Notes under the pieces: generated by a model
The model's database searches: none
What the model saw: the letters and a program-made list of their open reading frames with translations, nothing else
What the model was told of the DNA's origin: nothing
Translations under genes and position numbers: made by a program
NCBI GenBank assembly: GCA_037577475.1
Contig: CM075201.1
Location: 10,087,501-10,151,500, forward strand
Direction of reading: 5' to 3'
From: Chaunax sp. Z400
Taxonomy: Eukaryota > Chordata > Actinopteri > Lophiiformes > Chaunacidae
Length of the DNA: 64,000 nucleotides
In this document: positions 24,557 to 35,710 of the stretch, one piece after another
Position numbering within the stretch: the first letter of the stretch is position 1
Layout: each line of letters begins with the position of its first letter

Positions 24557-27500
24557 ATGAAAGACATCATCGAAATTATAGCACTTTTTCTAGGTTTTGT
24601 TGGCTGGGTATTGGTTTTCGTATCACTACAACATCAGTATTGGAAAGAATCCACCACAGAGGGCAGCGTAATCACAACCTCCTCAATCTACGAGAACCTC
24701 TGGATGTCTTGTGCAAGTGATTCCACAGGGGTCTACGACTGCCGGGACTTTCCATCCCTTTTTGCTCTCCCCGGTAAGTAAAAGTAGATAAAGTAATTGT
24801 CTAATATCCATTTTATGATTATAAATGATGATTATATTGATGATTATAAAATCCTAGAAATGCTTAATAATTTGTATTTGCAGTTTAAAAAAGAAAAAGT
24901 TAGAAAAAAATAATAAAATGTCACTTTTACCAGCAATTAATAACAGTTTATTTTGGCTTCTATTAATATTTTTCATATTATCATTGAAGCTCTATGTTTC
25001 TTTGATGATTCAGCTTTCTGTAAAAGCTGAGTATGCATTTTCTTTTATCTGCAATGTCATACAGAGAGAAATACAGGTGTATATTCTTAGACTGATTGAG
25101 GCAACTACTTTTCTTCCTAAGAGTAATTAAATTATCATGACCTATACATACAGAATTGGACAGCTTGAAAAAAAATAAAAAGAACAAAAAATTAATAATA
25201 TGCATTTGCAATACAAGGCTTTAATCAACAGTGGTTTGACAAAGAGTGGCAGCTGTAATCAATGTTATAGCTTCGTAAAGTGTTCTTAATATTAGTTAAA
25301 GTTGAGATTTTGTAAGAGGAGTTCACAATCAAATATTAGACATTAATAAAGACATAGATTGTCCTTGATTGCATTTTAATTTAGGTGTATACAGACTCAG
25401 TAAAAGGCAATAGCCTCATACACATTGCAACCATTATTACATGGTCTTAAGACTGAATCGAATGCAATGCATGTTGGACATCAATGTTGGCAATTAACAC
25501 ATACTAATTGCATGCCATATTTAATAACAGCTGTTCTTAGTTCTTGTGAAATGGTACTTCATTCTTGCTTAGACTGTGAAATCCTGTTGAAAAAAAACCT
25601 TAGAAATATCCACAAAGTTGACATTGACATAAAGCAGTGAAGTCACATGGTTCTTAGTTCTTGTGTTTATGGTTAAACCATTTGGATTAGAATAAGAGAT
25701 TTTTGCATCCAAATCCAGCAGTGGTACTTCATCACCACGATGATAAAGGCCTGATAGTGACTGCATTTGTTAAACTAATGACGACAAGTCTCTTCGGTTC
25801 AGTTGTCTGACAAGCCAATAGGTTTATCTGAGGGGCAGCAGCCCCGGTCATCTGTGGGCCGGTATGTGGTGATGCACCCTCACCCCTCATCCTCCCCAAT
25901 CAATACCAGGAACTTTCTCATCATCCCTCGGACATGGGATGAAGTGAGGAGCCAAAGTCTGAGTTGATTCCCATCAATTCTAGTCTGATATTATTGACAC
26001 AGTCTTCAAAGCAAATGTCAAAATGTGACAAATAGCTTGAAGTCTATAGACGTTAGAACGCAGGTTGGAAGGTTGGACTTACCTCTCAGTTGGGTAAACA
26101 TTTGGAGTTTTTGAAAAGGTTCAATAGAGTTGAGGATAATAGGGGAGATCATAAGTGGACTATTTGGAATTAATTATTAATTTGTAGTGTTCTGGAACAT
26201 CTTGGTGTGGCACACTGAAACTTTGGGGCCAACAATTCCGCACATTTGTGCTGGGAGAGTGCCGTTTGTATAGAGCGTTTCTCTCTCTCTGGATAACGAC
26301 GCAGGTTGGACAGAAGACACAAGGAGATAATATGAATGCGATAGTGGAAGCTCTTGCCTTCTTCCTGGGGTTTCTGGCCTGGCTGATGGTTGGGGTTGCC
26401 CTTCCAAATCGATACTGGAAGGTTTCTACGGTGGACGGTAACGTTATCACCACCTCAACCATCTATGAAAATCTATGGATGTCCTGTGCAACTGACTCCA
26501 CGGGAATTCACAACTGCCGTGATTTTCCATCTCTGCTGGCACTGAGTGGTATGTGGCAAAGACAGAGATTGTTTTATTGGTATTGATGACAACTTTTCGG
26601 GCTAAAATACTAAAAGTGGAGATATGGATGTCCTGCTTTGCCACTGTTTTCCTCTATCTAAAAGTCTATCAGGAATGTTCTACTGTAAATCTACAATCTG
26701 TGGTAAGAGGGGTAATTTTAGATATGATGAAAGAGGAGAGGCAGGGTCAACCACAGTGAACCCAGACAAACCCATTCTAAGAAAATGATAACCATTAAAC
26801 TGGTTGTTAAGTACCTGTTCAGGTAGCAATAATTATAGGTCGGCCCTGAGGTAAAGCTTTTGACAGGGCTTCATCTCATCACAGGCAGAAACATACTTGA
26901 AGTTGACACATTGACATCACGCTTCTGCTTTGTTAAAACAGGGGATTGAAAGTGTTCATGCATTCGTCAGGTGTCAAACCTGTGGGCTCCCATTCGACCG
27001 GCTGAGAATTCCCTCACTGATACTACAGTGCAATATACAACTACGGCTGTATTTTATCTGTTGGAAGAAGCTGGCTGTTTGGATAAATAGAAGATTTGTG
27101 GTCTTGCGTTTTGGCTCTAGTTGTATTTTGTACAGGCTTTGCCCTCTAACCATGCCATTAAGGCCTGTGAAAGGGTCCTGTCTGTGCTCATAAAACCAAT
27201 GTTACTGTTGTTGTTATAAATAAATGTATTTTTTGATTTTTACACACAGGGTACATTCAGGCCTCCCGAGCACTCATGATCGCTTCCATTGTCTTTGGGA
27301 CCTTCGGGCTCGCGGCCACTCTCTCAGGAATGCAGTGCTCAAAAATAGGAGGAGAAAACTACGTTCTGAAGGGGAGGATCGCTGCAGTGGGAGGATTCTT
27401 CTTTTTACTACAGGGTAAAGACTTTAAGGTGGACTTAGTGGACATGTAACATGAATACTTTGATGCATATGCATATGATACTTTATTAATATTAAATAAT

Positions 27501-28384
27501 ATCATTATGCTAATGAATCCCTGGTAATCTGCCTGTATGATTAATATATGTTAGAACTACAGTACAAATGTTTCATGTTTAACCGTCCTGGTGGGGGATC
27601 CCGCACTGACTTGGCTCACCTCCAGGTTTCTTCCTGGTTTGTTTTTTTATGCAGTTGTAAACAGCTACCTTTGAATTATATGTCCAGCCTCATAAATCAT
27701 CTTATAAAATTGCTTGAAATGGTTTTAGCCCCATGTGTCTTCACAGTTTTACCTCTAACATGGATATTTACTTTGTTCAAACCCTTAAAAGGTTTTGACC
27801 TTGTTTGTTCTATCTAAGCTTGTAACTCTGTGTGTTGTATGCCCTGACAAACATTCATCTTGTCTAAAGTAAGCTTTTTTTTTGTAGGGATTTGCACCAT
27901 GATTGCTGTGTCCTGGTATGCCGCCAACATCACACAGCAGTTCTTTGACCAGTATTATCCAGGGACAAAGTAAGTCAATACCATCAGCATCAGTATTTCA
28001 GCAGGTATAATAGCTGGATGACACAATGTGACATTGTTGGTTACAGTGGATTCAATGATAATACATGGATGACTGTATGTTAAATGTTATTGTGCCACAG
28101 GTATGAGATCGGAGAGGGCTTGTACATTGGCTGGTCCTCAGCCATACTTGCCATTTGTGGAGGTTCATGCCTGATGTTTTCTTGCAAACTCAAGACACCC
28201 AATGAAAAAATGTGAGTATATGTTCCCGAAAAGTATTAATTGTCTGGGTTTAATGGAACTGGTGCATAATCTCCTCATTTTGTGTTTTAGACCATATCCA
28301 TACCAACCATCCTCCAGAGGACATGTGCTGTCGACGGTGGTGACATCGCAGTCAAGCAACTATGGAAGAAATGCGTATGTCTGA
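24557..28384 (+). CDS. cldn10: claudin-10-type tight-junction protein, isoform from first exon 1A
   Basis: Exons: 1A 24557-24773, then shared 27250-27414, 27888-27969, 28101-28211, 28291-28384. All junctions are GT-AG and in phase (217+165+82+111+94 nt), giving 222 aa (human CLDN10 228). Claudins are four-helix membrane proteins that form paracellular barriers or ion channels. Exon 1A encodes helix 1 and most of loop 1, with the claudin signature W..LW..C…C (ENLWMSC…YDC) and RDFPS, as in claudin-10b. Helices 2-4 are visible as ALMIASIVFGTFG, GICTMIAVSW and IGWSSAILAICGG. The C-terminus RNAYV resembles the claudin-10 ending KNAYV, a PDZ ligand. A second first exon at 26332 would replace exon 1A. 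Teleosts carry several cldn10 paralogs, so the exact letter is uncertain. Confidence 0.88.
24774..26331. other. spacer between alternative claudin first exons
   Basis: No exon is seen. Exon 1B needs its own promoter, probably in the last few hundred bases, if it is an alternative start. The rest is AT-rich without a recognisable repeat. Confidence 0.45.
26332..28384 (+). CDS. cldn10: claudin-10-type protein, isoform from alternative first exon 1B
   Basis: Exon 1B 26332-26548 has the same length (217 nt) and splice phase as exon 1A and joins the same exons 2-5, again giving 222 aa. It begins MNAIVEALAFFLGF and carries ENLWMSC, HNC and CRDFPSLLAL. An in-frame ATG at 26248 would add a 28-aa tail that does not fit the family, so the start at 26332 is preferred. 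Loop 1 differs from exon 1A: RYWKVSTVDG against QYWKESTTEG, and GIHNC against GVYDC. It therefore has fewer acidic residues. Because loop 1 sets ion selectivity in claudins, the two isoforms could differ in charge preference. The arrangement recalls mammalian CLDN10 with its alternative first exons, but both exons here look 10b-like. Confidence 0.85.
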
Positions 28385-30508
28385 GAGGAAAGCTGGTTAG
28401 GTTGGAATCTGCTTACTCGATTGTCTTAAGAGGTGATTATTATTCTGAATGCACACATGACAAGTTAGCATCTAAAACAGGAAACTACAACGGACTCATG
28501 ATCAGTGTATAGCGGTTTAAAAACAGCCTTTATTTAAATTGACTATCTTTATCCATCTAGGCCTTAGTTCATCCCTTTTTCCAAAGATGTTGGGAAATGA
28601 ATGGGATAATCTGCTAATCCTTTGTCATATATATTCAATTGAGGATGACACAAAGACAATATATTTAATGTTTGACCACAGGTTAACAGGTTCATTGGCA
28701 ACAGTGTCATGATTGGTGGGACATTCTCAGAAGGCTTAGTCTTTAACAAGCTAGGATGGGGCGAGGTTCACCACTTTGTAAAACACGATTGTGTAAAAGA
28801 TATTACTGTATGGTCTGGGAGCACTTCAAAGTAAAACTGTTGTAAATACATGTAATTTGGATTTTGTATTCATATTACATTTAAACAGCTCCAGCTTTTC
28901 TGGAATCGGAGTTGCATATGAATTCAAGAGTAACCGCAACATAGAACAGTGAAAACAGTAAATGTACAAATGGAAAGTTATTCTAATAAGTGTTGATCAC
29001 TGCTATAATTTAGAAGAATAATGAATACAATGAACATATTACACAGTTGCAGTTTCCCTTTTCTTTATTTGAACAACTGCTACAGGATTACTCGATTGTA
29101 AGTGTTAATTGAAGACATGACAAATCTGATACTCGGACTTTAGGACAAGCGAGATTTTGGAAAAAAAAAGAAGTCTAACTAAGACTAGAAACATGCCAAT
29201 CAGATATATTTAACTGTCATTTTAAACTGTTTAACATTTGTGCTCAGATATATGAAGTCTGTGAAGTAAATCTGATTCTTACATATGAAGTAAATGTACT
29301 ATAGAAATGCAATATATCAGGGGTGTCATCCTGTTTGATTTTGTCTGTCTCCTATGAACTAGATTACTTGAGTGATGGGGTTGAAACAAATATAAAGTTT
29401 TTGTAGGTCTTGTGCATTTGTGTGTATATTAAATCCCATAGTTTTCTTGTGGGTGTTCTATGGATTTTACTACGTTTTATTTTATATATAAATATCATTT
29501 TCTGTGACTACACTACTCTAAAAATGAGAATTTCAATGAGAGAATATCATTGAACATAGAGTGATGAATAGAGATGTGCAATGTGACTCAATATTATCAA
29601 TAAAAAATAATACAAGTGCACGTGTTCAAATAAAGGAGTTTTGGGTTACAGAACTTGTTTTCATGACTTCCTTTCATTTGACTCCAGAGCAGGACATTAT
29701 GATTGTATTCATGACACAGAGCTGAATGTATGACCCAGTTAGTCACAACATCCTCTGACCGCCCACCAACACTTAACGTGTTAGTGTGCAAAATACACAC
29801 AAGGCATTTACTGTAAAAATACACCACTCCGTTTATGTGCAGATTTCCTTGGATAGTTTGTGCTGTTTTGTTGCTTATTAACTGTTCACTCTTTATTCAT
29901 TCAGTATCTAAAATCAATGAGTAAACAAACCTCCCCTGCATATACGCCATCAATTTTAAAATGGACAAAACATTTTCTTGAATTGAGCAAAGGAAAATGA
30001 GTGTTGTTTTCAAACCCATTGTATCATGCACATTTTACATTATATTGAAATCATCATTATATCAAATGACGGACCAGTTTCGAGAGAGCGGCATCTTCCT
30101 AAACCTAACAATCCAGCTGCCTTTGACTCACTACTGTTAGGGCACCACTGTCTTCATCAGGGAGCCCATCATGCTGAATTATGGTTGGTTGGTTTTAAAA
30201 TGCTGCCTACTGGAGTTATATGGTGTCACACATGGGATTTGATTTACTCAGGTCAAATAACATTGTGCTGCTGGAATATTCAATAACCATCACTACATCG
30301 TACAAAGATCAAAAGCATCTCATTTTTTATTTATAGATTCACACATGCTGATAAATAAGATGCAAACATGCCAAGGCCAAACTTAAGAAAATTAAACCAT
30401 ACCTTCAAAATGAAGTAAGGTCACATTTATTCATTATGAATCTCCTATATGAGAGATTTAAAATCTGCATATCAATCTGTTAAACCTCTCTCTGGTTGAA
30501 CAATGTCA
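28385..30508. other. claudin 3' flank and diverged start of the sat2 repeat region
   Basis: The first part is the claudin 3' UTR; AATAAA-type signals occur near 29.6 kb. Around 28880-28915 a short fragment resembles the repeat ending 'TTTTTTGGAAACGGGG' seen in grk1 intron 3. From about 29.9 kb the sequence aligns, with divergence, to 36.88-37.21 kb (for example 'AATCCAGCTGCCTTTGA' in both), so this is the downstream flank of sat2 copy A within the tandem array. No coding exon is seen. Confidence 0.55.
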
Positions 30509-32848
30509 GGTTACAGAACATTTCTTTTTAAATATTATTTTTATTAATGCATATTTTGTACAGGTATACAGATCACACAAAAATCAATACCCAACCCCCA
30601 CCCAATCGCACACCCATAGGCTCACGCACACATACACACACACACACACAATCCAGGGGAGACAAACATAAATGCAATACGAATAGGGACACAATAAAAG
30701 GACACAAAAGCACACAAGTGCACACATCATACACATGTAACTAAACAGTAAACCAGTCCGAAATCAAATACAAATACAAATAAACATGATCAAATTGGAT
30801 CAAGATATCCCAACACGGGACCCCAAGAACCTTCCCACCCATTCCGACCTCCGACATTAGCAAATCGCAGTTTCTCCAAATGGATAACCGAAACAAGTTC
30901 ATGCAACCGGTTTCTGAAGCACGGTGGAGCTGCTGTTTTCCAGTCTTTAAGAATGAGTCTTTTTGCCAGTACCATGCCCATGAGCAAGGCTGTTTGAATA
31001 TGTGAAGGTAAAGTTAAAGAGTCTTCTGAACATACAAAAAGAGATAAATCTCTGTCAGGAGAGAGAGACCTGAGATAAACCCCAGAAAAAAAGGAGAAAA
31101 TGCTCAACCAAAATGGCTGAATTACTGGACAGTCCCAGAATAAATGCAACAGTGTACCTTTATTTGATTTACATTTATCACACATTGGGGACACAGAGGG
31201 ATAGAATTTATGCAACATGACCTTGGAATAATGAAAACGACGAATCACTTTAAACTGAATTAACCTGTGTCTGCTATTTACTGAACAATTGTGAACACGG
31301 GAAAGTGCAGTTCTCCATATTTTATCCGGCAACCCAGCATTGATTTCCCTTTCCCAAGCCTTCTTAATACCATACGTAGATGCAGAATCTTTAGAAAAAA
31401 AACCTACAAATTTAGTGATAAGCTTCTTACTGTCTGGCAACAAAGAAAGTAACTCCAAAAAATGATGACTCTCACAGAAGAACTCAAAATTGGGGATATT
31501 TTCTCTAACAAAATGCCTGAGTGCATATATAGCGGAAAAAATTTGAATGAGGTAAATTATATTTTGAGCTTAGTTGTTCGAAAGATGCAAACTTGTTGTC
31601 TAAATAAAAATCCTTTATACACTTAATCCCTTTGGCACACCATGTAGTGAATGTACTGCCCAGCAAAGCCGGAGTGAAAGCATGGTTATGACAAAGTGGT
31701 GTATATATTGAGATATTAGGGACTTTGTAGCTATTTTTAATTTGAATAAGAATCTTCAGTGAATTTCTGACAACAAGACTGTGACTTACTGATTTAATAG
31801 CAGATGTAGGATTTGTAAAAAGTAATGAAGACAGTGAAGCATATGGTTTCATTAAATACAAAAGTTCTAATTTTAGCCACAGGGGGGTAGAATTAAGTGA
31901 TTCATAGTTTTGTGAACCTCTTTGCCAATATGCCAGTGCTCTAACATTAGCAGCCCAATAGTAATCTTTAAATACTGGAAGACCCAAACCTCCATCTAGA
32001 GTGGACCTGAATAGATGTTTTTTTTGATCATCTATGTTTTATATAACCCCAAATAAATTCTAAAATAATTGACTCAAGCTTCTTAAAAAAGTCAGCTGAG
32101 ATCAATATTCTGAAAGAAATAGAGACATTTTGGCAGGGATACCATCTTAATGGCATTTACTCTGCCGATCATGGATAGAGGCAAAGTCCTCCAGTATTCT
32201 ATACTACTTTTCAGTTTTTTAAGACCTAACAGATTTAGTTCGAACAAAAATTTGGGATTTTTTGATATTTTAAGTCCTAAATACATGATATAATCCTGAA
32301 CCACTTTCACGGGGCAATTCTGTAACACTCTGTTCTCTCCAACAAACATAAGTTCACTTTTAGACCAATTTATTGTGTAACCAGAGATTTTACTAAATGA
32401 ATCAATATATTTTAAAAGATGAGGAATACCTACTTCAGGGTTCCCTAAAGTTACAAGTAAATCGTCCGCATACAGCGTGACAAGACATTCTGATGAACCA
32501 GCTGGAATACCCTTTATATGAGGATGAGTTCTTATCCCGATTGCCAAAGGTTCTAATGCTATATCAAATAATAAAGGGGACAAGCAAGCTCCTTGTCTCA
32601 CTCCCCGTTGTAGATTAAATAACGCAGATGAGATATTGTTTGTTATAACAGAGGATTTAGGGGAGCGATTTATCATTTTAATCCAATCTACAAAAATCTC
32701 ACCAAATCCAAACCTCCTCAAAGCTTCAAATAAGTATGGCCATTCAAACAGAATCAAAGGCTTTCTGAGCGTCCAATGTCATAACAGCCGCTTGGTTGTT
32801 TACCCCAAAGTCAGAATACAATACATTCAACAAGGTTACAGAACATTT
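30509..32848 (-). mobile_element. 5'-truncated L1-type LINE with target-site duplication
   Basis: The 15-bp direct repeat GGTTACAGAACATTT lies at 30509-30523 and 32834-32848 and flanks an insert of 2310 bp. The insert reads on the minus strand. A reverse transcriptase part at 32757-32092 has the YADD catalytic box (LYADDLLV) and the GVRQGACLSPLLF block. Downstream parts at 31987-31505 and 31458-30790 hold the C-terminal region with a CCHC-like motif (CDKCKSNKGTLLHLFWDC). Frames are separated by shifts and stops, and the endonuclease end is missing, so it is a dead, 5'-truncated copy. A CA run near 30622-30650 lies in its 3' region. The uninterrupted target exists in unit B at about 37322. Confidence 0.92.
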
Positions 32849-33167
32849 TAACATTAGTTGCACCTCCTGTTAATACAGAACTTGGTAGAAGCAGGTTCAG
32901 ACACTAAGCTGCAAACAAATGGAGTGAGCTTGAAAAACCTAGCAATTTACATTCTCTTATTTATTAGAACAGCTTTAAAGGTCATACTTGTATTGTATGT
33001 AACACTTGTTGTTTTGATAATGTATGTGTGTCTGTCCATATTTAAATGAAGGATTTCAAAAAACAGGTACACTGAAGATTATTTTGACACTTTCTTAAAA
33101 AGGCAGTTTATGGTAGAAAACAAAGCGACCACATTCTGACAAAGCAAAATAAAACCTTGGTAAATGT

Positions 33168-35710
33168 TTAATCTTTAGGTGCTTCATTTGCTAAACTATC
33201 CAGGTTTTGTCCATGAAAACGTAATAAGTGCCAGCCTTCCCTCTCAGTGAGGTCCTCAGCTCCTTTAGCAGCATAGAATTCTCGAGCAGGAGTATTCCGG
33301 TCCAAAACAGACATTTCCAGCCGCACACACTGCTTCTTTTTCCCCAGCTGAGAAACCAAAAGTGTTTCTTGGTTAAACTCAGAGGGCAGCTGATCTCACA
33401 CAAAGAACCTTCACTTCAGAAACTGTGTTTTAGTCATCAACGAAAACATCCTTACCTCAGCGACTTTGCTCAGCAAACCTTTGCCAATGCCATTTCCTGA
33501 AAAGGAAATCAATACAAAAACACAAGACTGAAAATATTTTCACTCGGGGACCAAATGTTTTCAGGAAGAGGAAACATTAAAATTAAATTAAAATTCGCTA
33601 AGAAAGCACACTTAATTTCTGCTAATAGTTTTTCAGGCTCAACATATATTTTACCTCTGAATTCTTGCATCACAAACAGGTCTTCCAAATGTATTACACG
33701 TCCTTTCCATGTGCTGTAATTGTAAAAGTAAAGGGCGTATCCAACAACTGTATATCCTACAAACAAAAATGAAACAAGCAAAAAGACAAGAAGAAGAGCA
33801 AAAAATAATAATTAGGTCAAATTTGGATGAATAAGTGTTCTTGTGTCTTGCATAAAAAATAGAGAATAAATTTAAAGTCTGTGGTGATCTGTGTGGGCTT
33901 TCATACACTCACCAATAAACTGTGACTTAAATACTATGAACATGTCCATGCATTAATGTGACAGACTGTAGAGGAATTTTAATCTGTTCTAGGGTGCTAT
34001 TCTTTGAACAGCAGTAGAAACGTTTGCATTACTCTGAAAAGGAATAAATAAACATCTGATTTTATTGATCCTACATATCTGAACAGCAAAATCACCTTTA
34101 ATATCTGTGTAAGATTCTGACAAGTTCAAACTTCTCTGACAAGTTAGACTACAACAGAAAGGCCTCGATCATCACTTTACCTTCTTTAGATTTATGCTCC
34201 TCAGGTACTTCTGCGACGAGGCATTCAAAGAGGGGAATCTGGCTGAAACCGTCACGCTCCAGTTCTATTAAGTAAAACCAGACAGATAACTTGTCTACTT
34301 ATAAACAATTCATCATTCCATTAGAAGTAATATTAGCGTCGGTGTCGGCGCAGTGCACAAAGACCTACAAGTGGGCAGAGAGGAGACACAGACGGCGATG
34401 TCTGGAGGGAGGAGTACTGAGGCAAGCGAGCCTGGATCCAGGCTAGGCTAAGAGTGGCCCCACATAAATCTGGTGTAGCCAGCATCTGTCTTGCCCACTC
34501 TCTCGTCAACAAACTGGACAACATGGGACTGTGGATTACGGTCATAACGGAGACCTGGCTGCACGAAAACATCCCCGACTTTGCTGTGGGGACTGCACAC
34601 CTGACTTAGCAGACAGCAAAACAAAAAGCCAGAGAGTATTTTTATGGTGTCAGAAGATTTCAGCCACTTTCACTAGGTTTGGTTATATATCGGCAGCTAT
34701 CACTGTATCATCCATCAAACTGTTCCACTCTTGCAGAAGAGAATAAAGAGGTTACTAACACAGTAATTAAACTTTCTCAAAAACAACTTTGTGTGTAATT
34801 TCGTAGCAGCTGGCCTGTCTTTCCAGAGGAAGTTGGACATTTTCAAAGTGGATCTCCAAGACGACTGCTGTAACTTATCAAAACTCAGGTTAAGTCCAAT
34901 TTTTAAGACGACCCAGACATGATACAGGACAACCGCCATAATAGGGGACTCTACTGAACTTTTTCGGGGTGTTTGGTCACCCTATGGTGCCACAGTAGGT
35001 CTACAGACACTTTCCACTGAAATTCTTGTCTGTGCTCAAGTTTTTCTGCTCTTTGTATGTGCTGCAATAGTATGCATTATCTGTTTTAAAGTAGTTTATG
35101 TAGTATATATTTGGAGAAGAGATATTTTATGTTTTCTATGCCCCCCCCCCCCCCCCCCCCCATTTGAAAAATATATTAAATTATGTGTCTTTGTTCAAAG
35201 CAATAGAGCCAATGGCAAACAATGAATGTATACATCTTACTGAATAAGGAAATATTCATGGATGTTGGACATATTTGGCCCCTCTGTGTAAAATGTGGCC
35301 CCTTTATGGCCCCTGATTTAGAAGAATTCTAGATCCGCCACTGGCTGAGACACAGATTGAAAATACACATTTATGTTTCCTTCAGTCTCGGTTGTTAGAG
35401 TTTAATACTGTAAAGTAACGGCTTCTATGTTGGAGCACATTTTCGATTACTTTTTTAATGTTGCATTTTTTAAATCCCTAGGAGCAAAATTACCTGTCTG
35501 AGAGATCTTCACTTGGTCGGCCATGTTTAAATGAAGGGCCAAATCCTGAGATTTAGAAAGTTATGTGTGAATATGTAGACAGTCATTCGACAAATAAAGT
35601 AATGTAATAATGTCATGTAATAATCTATCACAACACAACACTCTCACCATTATCATTCTGTGTATTTCTTTGCAGTCCTCTTTAGTAGCAGTCCGTATTT
35701 TGAAATTCAT
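33168..35710 (-). CDS. sat2: diamine/thialysine N-acetyltransferase, tandem copy A
   Basis: Six exons in order: 35710-35648, 35545-35494, 34264-34181, 33756-33655, 33496-33456, 33347-33168. All are GT-AG and in frame, giving 173 aa (human SAT1/SAT2 about 170). The family is the GNAT fold: it transfers acetyl from acetyl-CoA to polyamines (SAT1) or thialysine (SAT2). Visible features are MNFKIRTATKEDC at the start, CLVAEVP, the acetyl-CoA loop RGNGIG (100-105) and Tyr139, matching the catalytic tyrosine of SSAT. The tail AEDLTEREGWHLLRFHGQ is closest to SAT2. Oddities: residue 131 is Arg (VLDRN) where copy B and the family have Trp (EWN/DWN), and exon 2 reads DLALHLN rather than ELAIFEN. Intron 2 carries LINE debris. 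Probably functional, but the W-to-R change leaves doubt. Confidence 0.85.
34336..34610 (+). mobile_element. LINE endonuclease fragment (L2/CR1-like) in intron 2 of sat2 copy A
   Basis: Joined by eye, the plus strand reads LVNKLDNMGLW, then TETWLHENIPDFAV. This matches the start of the AP-endonuclease domain of fish L2/CR1-type LINEs, where an ETWL block is typical. A GC-rich leader precedes it. Only about 275 bp survive. It lies antisense to sat2 and is absent from copies B and C. Confidence 0.7.
34611..35493. other. copy-A-specific remainder of sat2 intron 2
   Basis: This is unlike the matching intron in copies B and C. It contains a 21-base poly-C run at 35141-35161. A segment near 35272-35345 has repeated 'TGGCCCC' phrases of the kind seen in dispersed fish repeats. 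No exon is visible. Confidence 0.5.

Noticed and set aside
26248..26331. Upstream in-frame ATG for claudin exon 1B
   Set aside because: It would place 28 residues before helix 1, unlike claudins, and 26332 gives the same exon length as exon 1A.
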